Shown here: positions 44,627 to 53,284 of the stretch, one piece after another | How positions within the stretch are numbered: the first letter of the stretch is position 1 | Layout of the letters: each line of letters starts with the position of its first letter | NCBI GenBank assembly: GCA_964503045.1 | Contig: CAZCZI010000026.1 | Location: 22,903 to 86,902 of the forward strand | DNA from: CAYZJR01 sp964503045 | GTDB taxonomy: Bacteria > Cyanobacteriota > Vampirovibrionia > Obscuribacterales > Obscuribacteraceae | Length of the DNA: 64,000 nucleotides | Direction of reading: 5' to 3' | Made by a program: the position numbers and the translations under genes | Notes under the pieces: generated by a model | The model's database searches: none | The model's input: the letters and a program-made list of their open reading frames with translations, nothing else | What the model was told of the DNA's origin: nothing

Positions 44627-45742
44627 ATGCCACCTCAAGAATCGGACAAGGTACACGACACTAAGCAGGCTAGGGGCGCAACCGGAACTGCCGTGGAAGA
44701 GGCGTGGTCTCCTGATGCTCTAAAATTCGTCAAGAACCAACGATCATCGTTGAGTGCCACCGAACAAGCAGGTGGTTACATTGATTTTGCTCAGCATGGA
44801 GATTCCACGGCGAAGCTAGCGACGGATTCGAAAATTCCAAAAAATGCTGAAGTAGGAAGCGTTTCAAAAGACGGCAACAATCAAATCAAAAAACTGTCCG
44901 ATACAGAGTATGAGATGACCGTGACCGGCGGAAATCGCACCGGAAGCGCAACCGTGATGGTACCGGATGGTTATGACCCGGCAAAGAAATATCCGGTGGT
45001 CGTCGCCATACACAACTACAACGGCAACAGAACCGACATGGGAACATTGATTCATGCCGAGGACCTGCGCAAGCAGGGATACGTCGTTCTACTGCCCAAC
45101 GCCGATGGCATTGAATGGCAAGGCAAAGGCGTCGCCATCACCTGGACCGGCAAAGGTGAAAACGGCAAGAAAGTCGATGATCCCGACTTCGTGATGAAGG
45201 CGATGGACTACGCGAAGAAGAGCTTCAACACTGACGAGAAGAATACGAATATCTTTGCCTTTTCCCAGGGTGTATCCGTCGGCTATGAAGTCGCCAAACG
45301 AATGGACGCGCAAAACCCAGGCGCAATCAATGAAGTTGTGATGGTGGCAGGAACAAATTCTTATCCCAATGATCTGCCAGGCACACGCATTACGCAATAC
45401 ATGCCGGGACACAACACGCTCGGTCACATGGAAGAGTGGTCGAAGTGGGCACCTTCAGATGCAGCAATGCCGAAAGTTTTGGAATTGAAGGGTTGCGGGG
45501 AACCAGTCAAAACCCTCGACAACGGCAATGTTGTGAAGAAAGACTATGTGTGCAGAGACAACGCAAAACTGACTCGCATATACGAAAAAGAGGGCGAGCA
45601 CGCATGGCCTGGGCAGCCTCAGAAGATGGATCATCCGGTGTTCGGACGCGGCTCGATTTCAACCGTTCGCATGACCGATCTTTTCTTGAGACATCAAACT
45701 GAAGACGGCAAGCTCAAAGTGCAACGCCAGCTCGAGAAATAA
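44627..45742 (+). CDS. alpha/beta-hydrolase, polyhydroxybutyrate-depolymerase-like esterase (copy 2 of 3)
   Basis: A 371-residue protein after CTAGAGGGAAGT. The first 90 residues are polar and variable. The fold then shows strand ATVMVPDGYDPAKKYPVVVAIHNYNGN, nucleophile FAFSQGVS (S213) and the late His of EGEHAWPG. It is related to 25636-26628 and 50316-51569 in layout, with different N-termini. No signal peptide. The GEHAWPG end also occurs in the phospholipase/carboxylesterase-like branch, so the exact substrate is open. It converges with the histidine kinase gene, with 43 bases between. Confidence 0.8.
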   Translation: MPPQESDKVHDTKQARGATGTAVEEAWSPDALKFVKNQRSSLSATEQAGGYIDFAQHGDSTAKLATDSKIPKNAEVGSVSKDGNNQIKKLSDTEYEMTVTGGNRTGSATVMVPDGYDPAKKYPVVVAIHNYNGNRTDMGTLIHAEDLRKQGYVVLLPNADGIEWQGKGVAITWTGKGENGKKVDDPDFVMKAMDYAKKSFNTDEKNTNIFAFSQGVSVGYEVAKRMDAQNPGAINEVVMVAGTNSYPNDLPGTRITQYMPGHNTLGHMEEWSKWAPSDAAMPKVLELKGCGEPVKTLDNGNVVKKDYVCRDNAKLTRIYEKEGEHAWPGQPQKMDHPVFGRGSISTVRMTDLFLRHQTEDGKLKVQRQLEK

Positions 45743-45785
45743 CACGTCTTCGGGAGTCGCACACAGTTGTAGATCACCAAGTCGG

Positions 45786-47588
45786 TCAAACTTTCTGCTG
45801 CAGAGGCAGCGTGATGTAAAACGTGCTGCCTTTGCCGACTTCGCTGGCTGCACCGATATCTCCGTTGTGACAATCGACAATTGCCTTGCATATAGCAAGA
45901 CCCAACCCGGTACCTGAGGCCCGCTTGCCGTCGGATGCTTCAACTTGTTCGAACTTTTGAAATAGTTTCTTCAAAGCATCAGGCGGGATGCCGCGACCTT
46001 GGTCAACAACGTTTATCTGTGCGATTGTTCCATCGGTAACTGCCTCGACTCGCACTGTGCTTCCTTTGGGAGAAAACTTCACGGCGTTGGACAACAGGTT
46101 GACGATGACCTGCACAAGCCGGTCTTCGTCAGCCATAATCTCAATCTGTTCTGGACAATCAGATTCCACTGTGATCTGCGCTTTGTCCGACACGCCACGC
46201 ACAGCCTCAATAGACCTCTCGATGATGCGATCCAAGCGCGTCGAGTCGAGGTTCATCACCATCTTGCCCGCTTCCAGTTTCTCGATATCGAGCAAGTCAT
46301 TTACGAGATTGAGCAAACGATCGGTGTCGAGAATGGCGTCATCGACTCGCTTATGACCGAAGTCGGTTTTCGGATCGAAAACGCCTTCACCAATTAGTTG
46401 GAGAGTTCCACGAATAGAAGAAAGCGGTGTACGCAGATCGTGGCTGACCATGGCAACGAATTCCTGCTTCAACCGCTCGATTGCTTTTTGCTCGGTGATA
46501 TCTTTGATAATACAAAACAGCGAGCGTTCCTGGGGCGAGAACTGCGCGGAAAGAACTACATCTACCAGTTCTCCTGTTTTTCGCCTGAGGCGCGTTTCCA
46601 TTTGCCCGGTTCCCTTTTCTTTTATCGCCTGCAAGTCTGCTCTGGTTTTCTCTTTGCTGGAGTCTTCCACTATTTCGATGTAGCGCTTGCCGATGAGCTC
46701 GTCAGGCTCGTAACCAAGAATCTTTCGGCAAGCAGGATTTGCAGCGGCAAATTTCTCATCGGAGTCGACTGAGCAAATTAAATCGAAAGCGTTGTCTACC
46801 ACAGCGCGCTCTTTCCGAGACAGCTCCGCCAATTCGCCGGCCATGTTGTGGAAGTATTGATCGACGCTTGCGATTTCATCGCTGCCGGCCAAAACCGGTC
46901 TCAATGGTTGTCCGGCAGCCAGTCGCTGCGTGTTTTCTTTCAGCAGCTCAAGGCGTTGAGTGATATTACGGGTAAACAAACCGGCAAGAACTGCCGCAAC
47001 CAAGACGTTGGCGCCAACCAGAATTATCAAGAATGTTCCTAACTGAGCCCTTGAAGCCTTGGCCTTGGCTAGCTCTGATTCCTCAAACTGCTGATAGCTG
47101 GTAAGAAGAGCCTTCAGTTGATTTGACGCTATTTCCGACACTCTGTGCAATTGAAAGACAAATACCAGCTGTGTAGGAGAGTGGTTGTAATAGGCTTTGC
47201 GACAAGTCTCCATGGCCGCCAGACCGTTGGCAGCGGTTTTTGCAAGTTCTATAACCTTTTCTTCCTGCGCTGGGCGGTCCTTGACTAGATCCCTTAAGTG
47301 CCGAATTTCTATAGGCACGCGCAGATAATGCTGCCAATAAGTCGACTTAAAACGCTCCGTACCAGGATCGTCCAGCAGCTCCACTTGCTTGGAAAGCCCA
47401 ATGGTGGCGTCCTGAATTGCGATTGCAACCGTATCGAGCTGACTGATTGTGTCACGAACCCTGCGCTCTTGCTCGATTTGTTTCTCGGCACTGTTAAGCA
47501 TAAACGCCAAGAAGCCCACGAAAGTCAGCTCGAATGCCAGCAGCAATCCGACTATTAAGAGTCCTTTGTGGGTAAGGGTGAGCTTCAA
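45786..47588 (-). CDS. sensor histidine kinase with HAMP and PAS domains
   Basis: A 600-residue membrane sensor: membrane helix 10-30, periplasmic helical section 31-182, helix 183-205, HAMP 205-257, PAS 262-370 (ICSVDSDEKFAAANPACRKIL), dimerisation/His box with SHDLRTPLSS (H383), and the ATPase domain with N box (LVQVIVNLLSNAVKFSP), G1 (DQGRGIPP) and G2 (GTGLGLAI). It transmits an unknown signal by phosphotransfer. The divergently transcribed response regulator at 47749, 160 bases away, is the probable partner. Such divergent pairing is less common than a shared operon. Confidence 0.92.
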   Translation of the reverse strand: MKLTLTHKGLLIVGLLLAFELTFVGFLAFMLNSAEKQIEQERRVRDTISQLDTVAIAIQDATIGLSKQVELLDDPGTERFKSTYWQHYLRVPIEIRHLRDLVKDRPAQEEKVIELAKTAANGLAAMETCRKAYYNHSPTQLVFVFQLHRVSEIASNQLKALLTSYQQFEESELAKAKASRAQLGTFLIILVGANVLVAAVLAGLFTRNITQRLELLKENTQRLAAGQPLRPVLAGSDEIASVDQYFHNMAGELAELSRKERAVVDNAFDLICSVDSDEKFAAANPACRKILGYEPDELIGKRYIEIVEDSSKEKTRADLQAIKEKGTGQMETRLRRKTGELVDVVLSAQFSPQERSLFCIIKDITEQKAIERLKQEFVAMVSHDLRTPLSSIRGTLQLIGEGVFDPKTDFGHKRVDDAILDTDRLLNLVNDLLDIEKLEAGKMVMNLDSTRLDRIIERSIEAVRGVSDKAQITVESDCPEQIEIMADEDRLVQVIVNLLSNAVKFSPKGSTVRVEAVTDGTIAQINVVDQGRGIPPDALKKLFQKFEQVEASDGKRASGTGLGLAICKAIVDCHNGDIGAASEVGKGSTFYITLPLQQKV

Positions 47589-47684
47589 ACGTAGCCTTCT
47601 ATTGGCGCGCCGGACGGCTTGACTTCCGTCTTTGCGTGGCTGGGCAATTATAATTCAATGAATTACAATGACGCAGTTAATCAC

Positions 47685-47703
47685 GAGTTGAGTTTATCAA
47701 CTC
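47685..47703. promoter_or_regulatory. dyad in the shared HK/RR promoter region
   Basis: GAGTTGA, five bases, TCAACTC: a perfect 7-base inverted repeat 45 bases before the response-regulator ATG. It lies between the divergent kinase and regulator genes, so it could bind the regulator itself and control both. An AT-rich TATAATTCAATGAATTACAAT lies 20-40 bases further left. Confidence 0.45.
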
Positions 47704-47748
47704 TATTGAACTAGTAATCTCTCCAGGCACACAACAGATCGAACATCA

Positions 47749-48447
47749 ATGACAAAGATACTCGTCGTCGAAGATGACCGCACTCTGGCTACCGTTGTTG
47801 AATCTTGGTTGAAGTATCAGCACTATGTCGTCGACATGGCTTATACGGGCGCTGAAGGCGTGGAGTTGCTCGACACGTATCAATATGACTGCATCGTGCT
47901 TGATTGGGGATTGCCTGATGCGCAAGGCATAGACATTTGCAAGAAGTTTAGAGCTCGAGGAGGCCGAACGCCGGTGTTGATGCTAACCGGCAAGAAGGAG
48001 ATCGAGGAGAAGGAGCAGGGGCTCGACAGCGGCGCAGATGATTATTTGACGAAACCATTCGACGTCAAGGAGCTTGCCGCCCGAATTCGAGCGCTTTTGA
48101 GACGGCCGCCGACGGTCTACAATCCGGTTCTCAAATGTGGTGATATCACACTCGATACCACAAAGCATGCCGTAGCAAAAGGTGGCGAACCTATCAAACT
48201 GTTCCCCCAAGAGTTTGCGCTTTTGGAGTGTTTGCTCAGGTACCCCGACAAGATCTTCTCAACAGAAGATCTGATCGAGCGAGTATGGAAGTCTGAAGCG
48301 GGCGCCAGTTCAGAAACCGTTCGCACCTCCATCAAACGGCTGAGAAAGCAAATCGATGACCCCGATACGCCGTCTCTTGTGGAAAACGTGCACGGCGTGG
48401 GTTACCGCCTTAGACAATCTGCAGATAATGTTGTGGTCGAAGAGTGA
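47749..48447 (+). CDS. OmpR/PhoB-family response regulator
   Basis: A 232-residue regulator. Receiver domain 1-120 has acidic pair E8-D9-D10, phospho-acceptor D52 (IVLDWGLPDAQG), T80 (LMLTGKKE) and K102 (TKPFD). The winged-helix DNA-binding domain (128-226) reads LFPQEFALLECLLRYPDKIF and VRTSIKRLRKQIDD, ending in VHGVGYRL. Predicted to be phosphorylated by the neighbouring divergent kinase and to control transcription, perhaps of its own region through the dyad at 47685-47703. Confidence 0.93.
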   Translation: MTKILVVEDDRTLATVVESWLKYQHYVVDMAYTGAEGVELLDTYQYDCIVLDWGLPDAQGIDICKKFRARGGRTPVLMLTGKKEIEEKEQGLDSGADDYLTKPFDVKELAARIRALLRRPPTVYNPVLKCGDITLDTTKHAVAKGGEPIKLFPQEFALLECLLRYPDKIFSTEDLIERVWKSEAGASSETVRTSIKRLRKQIDDPDTPSLVENVHGVGYRLRQSADNVVVEE

Positions 48448-48561
48448 TCGCTGCGTGATCGCGGCGGGCAAACCCACCATAAGATAAATAAACGATGTGA
48501 TTTTAAGGACGATATCTTGATCGTCTGCTATGTTGGATTTTGTGGTTCATGGAGTCTTCCG

Positions 48562-48993
48562 GTGTCTGATCGCGCGAGTAAATTCTCACTTCGAGCGTTC
48601 GTGGATGTGTTGGCGGTGGTTGCGCCAATTATCTGCATCATTCATTGCCTTGCATTTCCGATTCTGCTTGCTTGTTTGCCGGTCGTGAAACACTCGGGCG
48701 TACTCGAGGGTTTTGACGATCAAATGCTGGCGGCGGCGATGCTTGGGCTTTGCACGATCGCAATTGCGCCGGGATACGCCAAGCACAAAAGAAAGAGCGT
48801 AATCGCTCTTATGCTTGTGGGTTTCACATTGGTTTGGTTGTCCACCTACGTGGAAACTGCGTGGGGAGAAGTGCCACACCTTATCGTCAGCATTCTAGGC
48901 AGCATTTTTGTAATCAAAGCCAACCTCGACAACAGGCGGTTTCTGGGTGCAGTAGCGGCGCCGACCTGCTGTGGTGGACACGAGACTACTTAG
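48562..48993 (+). CDS. MerC-domain small membrane protein
   Basis: A 143-residue protein from a GTG at 48562 after ATGGAGTCTTCCG; a TTG at 48517 would add 15 residues. Four hydrophobic segments, with CxxHC on the first (PIICIIHCLAFP; C25, H28, C29), and a Cys-rich end (APTCCGGHETT). These match MerC, a mercury-transport-type inner-membrane protein, and a broad group of MerC-domain proteins with no known mercury role. No mer operon neighbour is present, so transport of mercury or another soft metal is only a possibility. Confidence 0.8.
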   Translation: MSDRASKFSLRAFVDVLAVVAPIICIIHCLAFPILLACLPVVKHSGVLEGFDDQMLAAAMLGLCTIAIAPGYAKHKRKSVIALMLVGFTLVWLSTYVETAWGEVPHLIVSILGSIFVIKANLDNRRFLGAVAAPTCCGGHETT

Positions 48994-48995
48994 CT

Positions 48996-50249
48996 ATGCG
49001 ATTTGATCGTATGGTGCGTGTGGCCGCTGTCGCTCTTCTTTTCGCTTCGTTGACGGTCGAGCCTTGCTTCGCGTCCATGTACGACGTTGGTGTAGATCTC
49101 TATAACAAACGCGACTTCAAAGGCGCTGCAATTCAGTTTGAGCTGCACACTAAAACGCACCCGCAAGACACTCGTGCTTTGTACTATGCAGGTCTGTGCT
49201 ACCATCAAATCTCCGATTTCAAAAAAGCAAAACTCTTCTACAGACAGGCTTATGATGCCGGTCCCAACACACAAGCCGGCCTTATGTCGAAAGCGTGGCT
49301 CACCAAGCTTGGTGCAGCCCAGGCAGGTTCGGCAGCTGCAACAAGCGTTTCCGGAGCCGGTCCGAGAAGCAGCGCAGCAATCATGCCCACCAGCAGATAC
49401 GTAGAAAGCGCTGACTATGCCTCACTTCCGAGAGAAGCCCAGATCTATTACACGTCTGAGCGGGGGCAAATGAACGTCAACACATTCATCAACGGACGCC
49501 CGATTCCAATGGTTTTCGACACAGGTGCCCCGATGGTTACGGTCGGCAGAAAGCAACTAGAAGACATTGGTTTAGCTGCACCGAAAGGACCACCACACGG
49601 AAAGACAGGCGGTTCTTCGAATGCGGCGCCCGTCAATTACTGGATCATGTCCGGAGATGTGAAAGTCGGCACCATCGAGCGAAAAAACATGAAGATTGAA
49701 GTGGTAGAGGAAAATGCCTCCGACGCGCTTCTGGGTCAAAACTTCTTTCAAGACTTCAGTTACACCATCGATCAAGGCGCCAAGTGCATTCGCTTTGTGC
49801 GCCGCTCACAACAACAACCAACCGTCGTCGCGGTGAGCTCTTATGGTGCCAAAGACCCACTGGCTGTTCCATTCGTGTGGGAACCAGCAGGCAACCGCAT
49901 TGTCGTCCTGGCAGAGATCAACGGGCGCAGCGTGGAAATGCTCTTCGATACCGGCAACTCGAGCTCAGCCGTGAGCTTCTGCTGCCTGGACGATCTCAAA
50001 AAGGCAAATCTGAAGCTGCCGAAAGATGCGCGCGAGACCAGAGCCATGGGCATCTCCGGGTCAGGTGCAGCCTATGCATTTCCGGTCGCGAAAGTGAAGC
50101 TGGGGCCGATTGAACGCCTCAACGTGGATATCGACGTCAACAAAGACGGCGCCAGCGAACGCCCGCTCATGGGTCAGCAATTCTGGGCGGGGTGGGAATA
50201 CACCATCGATATGGACAAGAAGCTGATTCACTTCAAGCGACGAAACTGA
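48996..50249 (+). CDS. exported protein with TPR-like N-terminus and two retropepsin-like aspartic protease units
   Basis: A 417-residue protein from the ATG at 48996. Signal peptide 1-27 (ending CFASM). A TPR-like section (28-100, with DFKGAAIQFELHTKTHPQD). Two related aspartic-protease units follow: PMVFDTGAPMVTVG (D175) and MLFDTGNSSSAVS (D318), each followed by a GDVKVG or KVKLGPIE strand and a LGQNFF/MGQQFW closing segment. Retropepsins act as dimers with one DTG per subunit; here both lie in one chain, so it may be a self-contained pseudodimer. It lies 2 bases past the MerC-like gene and is probably co-transcribed. It would be periplasmic. Confidence 0.8.
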   Translation: MRFDRMVRVAAVALLFASLTVEPCFASMYDVGVDLYNKRDFKGAAIQFELHTKTHPQDTRALYYAGLCYHQISDFKKAKLFYRQAYDAGPNTQAGLMSKAWLTKLGAAQAGSAAATSVSGAGPRSSAAIMPTSRYVESADYASLPREAQIYYTSERGQMNVNTFINGRPIPMVFDTGAPMVTVGRKQLEDIGLAAPKGPPHGKTGGSSNAAPVNYWIMSGDVKVGTIERKNMKIEVVEENASDALLGQNFFQDFSYTIDQGAKCIRFVRRSQQQPTVVAVSSYGAKDPLAVPFVWEPAGNRIVVLAEINGRSVEMLFDTGNSSSAVSFCCLDDLKKANLKLPKDARETRAMGISGSGAAYAFPVAKVKLGPIERLNVDIDVNKDGASERPLMGQQFWAGWEYTIDMDKKLIHFKRRN

Positions 50250-50315
50250 AGCTGTATCACTAGATTGTCACCAACTCTGATCTAATTTTGATCACCCTCC
50301 CCACACGGTGATTTT

Positions 50316-51569
50316 ATGTCAGACGTATTTGGCGACATCGATGCTCCAAGAAACGGCGATCGCGTGCATTGGAGATTCGATGATTGGAACTCCTCACCCT
50401 CTCCCTACAAACTACAATCAAAGCCACAATTCAACGCATGCCTTGCTGCTCTTCCTGAAGCCGAAAAGGTAATCAGTTTGCCAGGTGCAGAGTATGCCGG
50501 TCTTGTAGTCAACGACAAAGATGGAAAGCCGCGCGTCAAGGCAATTTCAGAGCCGCTCCCAGCAGGCGATCACACAATACAGCTCTATTCACCAAACCCA
50601 AATATCGGCTGCCGGCAAGTGATGATTCATGTGCCGAAAACTGATGAGAAAGCGGCTAATTTGCCCGTTCTCTTCGCGTTGCGTGGGGTTGGAAGCCAGA
50701 GGGAGGAACCATCGGAGATTATTGCCGAGACCGCAATCAACAACGTTGCAGACAAGCCTGGGCAGGAGTTCATTGCAGTTTATCCAATGCCGCGCAAACA
50801 TTATTTGTCGGCAAAATCAATGATGCCGGCATATGCTTGGAACGCTGATGGATTGATGCTTTCCAATAAAGATATGAGACAAGCGGGATACAATGACATT
50901 GACTTCATGCGATCGGTTGTCGACCTTGTTCCTCGCATAACCAAAGGCAGCGGGACCCATGAGAATTGGGGAGCATTAGGCTTCTCACATGGCGGGTTGT
51001 TGCTCAACAACTTGGTGACGAAGTTTCCGAACACCTTTCCGACAGTTGGATTGGTAGCAACATCCATGGAAGATTCGCGTAGCTATAAGGTGCTCGACGG
51101 CAATGCCAACAACGTGGTGATTTTGTTCAATCAGGCAGATAGAGCTGTCTTGCCGGAGAAGACAAATGAAGGCGGGGTCGTCAAAATGATTCGATTCTTC
51201 CACGAGCAAGGAATGAGCGATGCCGCCGGCATGTACCCGCTTGGGCCGCTTAGAATCGACCAACAAAATCCGGCTAAACAACGAGATGTCTATCTCTCGC
51301 ATTTGCGATCGCTTGGTGGTGACTACAAGACTACCGAAACTTCTGTATTTGAGCCAGGCGCAGATAAGCCGCTCGTCTTAAAACGTGAATCCGTTTCGCA
51401 AAGCAATCCCAATTTGAGCGTTACCGAGTATCACTTGAAGGCTGCCGAACACTGCTGGCCGCGAGACAATTCGATGGATAAAGACAAGCGCAAATGCGGC
51501 GGTGTCGACGCATCGAAGATTTTCACCGACAGCTTCATGCGATACAACTCGTCTCTTGGGCAGAGATAG
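50316..51569 (+). CDS. alpha/beta-hydrolase, polyhydroxybutyrate-depolymerase-like esterase (copy 3 of 3)
   Basis: A 417-residue protein, larger than the other two. Core: VMIHVPKTDEKAANLPVLFA strand, nucleophile GFSHGG (S224), acid likely in the VVILFNQADRAV stretch and late His in EHCWPRDN. No signal peptide. No convincing ribosome site before the ATG at 50316. The EHCWP end mirrors EHAWPG of copy 2, supporting common descent. Same comments on substrate as for the others. Confidence 0.75.
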   Translation: MSDVFGDIDAPRNGDRVHWRFDDWNSSPSPYKLQSKPQFNACLAALPEAEKVISLPGAEYAGLVVNDKDGKPRVKAISEPLPAGDHTIQLYSPNPNIGCRQVMIHVPKTDEKAANLPVLFALRGVGSQREEPSEIIAETAINNVADKPGQEFIAVYPMPRKHYLSAKSMMPAYAWNADGLMLSNKDMRQAGYNDIDFMRSVVDLVPRITKGSGTHENWGALGFSHGGLLLNNLVTKFPNTFPTVGLVATSMEDSRSYKVLDGNANNVVILFNQADRAVLPEKTNEGGVVKMIRFFHEQGMSDAAGMYPLGPLRIDQQNPAKQRDVYLSHLRSLGGDYKTTETSVFEPGADKPLVLKRESVSQSNPNLSVTEYHLKAAEHCWPRDNSMDKDKRKCGGVDASKIFTDSFMRYNSSLGQR

Positions 51570-51972
51570 GTAATTTTCATCGCATCGTAGAAACAGTAAT
51601 CAACTCGCGAGAGTTCGCGTCAAGAATATTGCATGCGCTCAATCGAAGTCGGCGCCAAACGACTACACAAACCCAAGCAGGTACTTAGTTTTAAAACATG
51701 AGATCACTTTTGTAACACCTTGTGAAGAGAGCTTCGTTTACAGTCTTGAAACCAGACGAAGAAAAAAAGAGAAAAGAACAATCAGTGGTAGCACTTATGG
51801 TGATTACGTTTACGTCAAAAAGTGTTGGGAGAAGTCACAAAAGAATGCGTAAGAACTTGAGGCATGCCACTGGGCAACTCTGTTTCCCATGCGGCATGCC
51901 GTTTCCTTTTTTTGAATGCTAATATTAGACCGGTCAATTCTTTGTTTCAAAAAAGAAAAGTTCCAGTATGCA

Positions 51973-52006
51973 GGGGAGGTGAATCTGCCAAAGACAGGGC
52001 CTCCCC
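51973..52006 (-). terminator. hairpin after the glycoside hydrolase gene
   Basis: GGGGAGG and CCTCCCC pair with a 20-base loop, 18 bases past the stop of the 365-residue gene on the minus strand; a T-rich stretch (AACTTTTCTTTTTT) follows in that direction. The rest of the 51570-52023 gap shows nothing I can support. Confidence 0.55.
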
Positions 52007-52023
52007 GCGTACTACAACATGCT

Positions 52024-53121
52024 TCATGGGCTTACAAGCTGCGGTCTAGGCCGCCATTTTCTAAGCTCGTCGGCATGCTTGTGCAAGTTCGAGAATCGGT
52101 CTGTTGATCTCAGACCCCAGGCAAATGCGCCTGCTAAGCCATTTTTGTGGCTGGTTTCAAGATATCCGGTGACATCACGACTGCTTCTATTGGTTGGAAA
52201 CTCACCCAGAATGCAGGGTTTGTCCAAGTCGGAAAGAGCAATCGGTGCATCAAACGGCGTTATCCATTCCTGGTTTGGGTAATAGTGAAACTGGTAGAAA
52301 TCCAAATTGCTGTTTCGCCAGTACTTCAGCCAATCGCGCCTCGCACTACCTACGGTGGCAGGCTGCTTGGCATTGGCGTGAATGGCATTGACGGCAAGCG
52401 CGACGAAATCTTGCATGGCTTTGACGCTGACGTTCTTTTTGAACGAGCGGCCACCAAGAATGTTCATCGCCCACTCAGGCTCATTTACCACTTCCCAGGC
52501 AAGAATGCTGTCGTTTCCGCCATACCGCTTGAGTATAGGAACGACTGCGTTATTGATGAAGTCCTCGCGATACTCCGGGTCTTCTGCAAGACTGGCTCCC
52601 AAGGACACATTAATGCCTGCGAGCGGATGTCTGGCGTTGAAGACGGAAAAATCGACGAACACGAAGATGATTCTGATGTTGTGTCGCTTAGCGATTTCGA
52701 GGGCAGCGTCGAGGTCTTGAAACACTTTTTCGTCCAGGCCGACGACCTTGTTGTTCCCATCCAAAACCAGCCCGCTGCGCCCATCACACAAAAGAAACCA
52801 TCTAATACTCTTCACGCCCAACGCTTCGAGACTGGCGAAGTCGAGTTCGACTTGCCCGTATCCGTCGAGAGAAGAGACGCCATGATGCCCCCAAGCGCTC
52901 TGTCCAAAATCCGCCCCGTACTTATTCCACGGGTAGTTGACTCCGACTATGAATTCGGAACCCGGCGAAAAAGGAGGTGGAGACGGAGGTTTGGCCACAG
53001 CTGGAAGGGGTATCGGTCCCAGATAATCGTGAAACATGCAAGCGCCGGAGCCCAGCGCAAGAAGAATGATAAGTATAAGTGCGGTCAGTGCTGTATGCTT
53101 TCGCACCCATTTGAAAGGCAT
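52024..53121 (-). CDS. exported or membrane-anchored glycoside hydrolase, GH5-like
   Basis: A 365-residue protein with an N-terminal membrane segment (10-30), a Pro-rich linker (PAVAKPPSPPPFSPG) and a (beta/alpha)8-type catalytic domain. The acid/base Glu fits AWEVVNEPEW (N213-E214), the nucleophile fits CILGEFPTN (E307), and FHYYPN (H279-Y280) is the expected third element. This is the clan A pattern of cellulase/mannanase-like enzymes; the substrate is not given by sequence. The enzyme would sit on the outer side of the inner membrane. It lies upstream of and opposite to the last esterase gene. Confidence 0.8.
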   Translation of the reverse strand: MPFKWVRKHTALTALILIILLALGSGACMFHDYLGPIPLPAVAKPPSPPPFSPGSEFIVGVNYPWNKYGADFGQSAWGHHGVSSLDGYGQVELDFASLEALGVKSIRWFLLCDGRSGLVLDGNNKVVGLDEKVFQDLDAALEIAKRHNIRIIFVFVDFSVFNARHPLAGINVSLGASLAEDPEYREDFINNAVVPILKRYGGNDSILAWEVVNEPEWAMNILGGRSFKKNVSVKAMQDFVALAVNAIHANAKQPATVGSARRDWLKYWRNSNLDFYQFHYYPNQEWITPFDAPIALSDLDKPCILGEFPTNRSSRDVTGYLETSHKNGLAGAFAWGLRSTDRFSNLHKHADELRKWRPRPQLVSP

Positions 53122-53284
53122 GACTCCTCACAAGAGAAAGGGCTGGTGCCGCTTATGCGGCACCGCCCCCGAGTTTACCGCTGACGGCAATCAGACTCAA
53201 GCGAGGGCAAGACCGGATCTTCTCTATGGACTAGAAAAGAACCGACCTTGCGCCTCGCTGAGCCTGAGCCGCTACACCGGCAAT

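Noticed and set aside
48517..48561. Upstream TTG start for the MerC-like gene
   Set aside because: The GTG at 48562 has a proper GGAG ribosome site and gives the usual MerC length.
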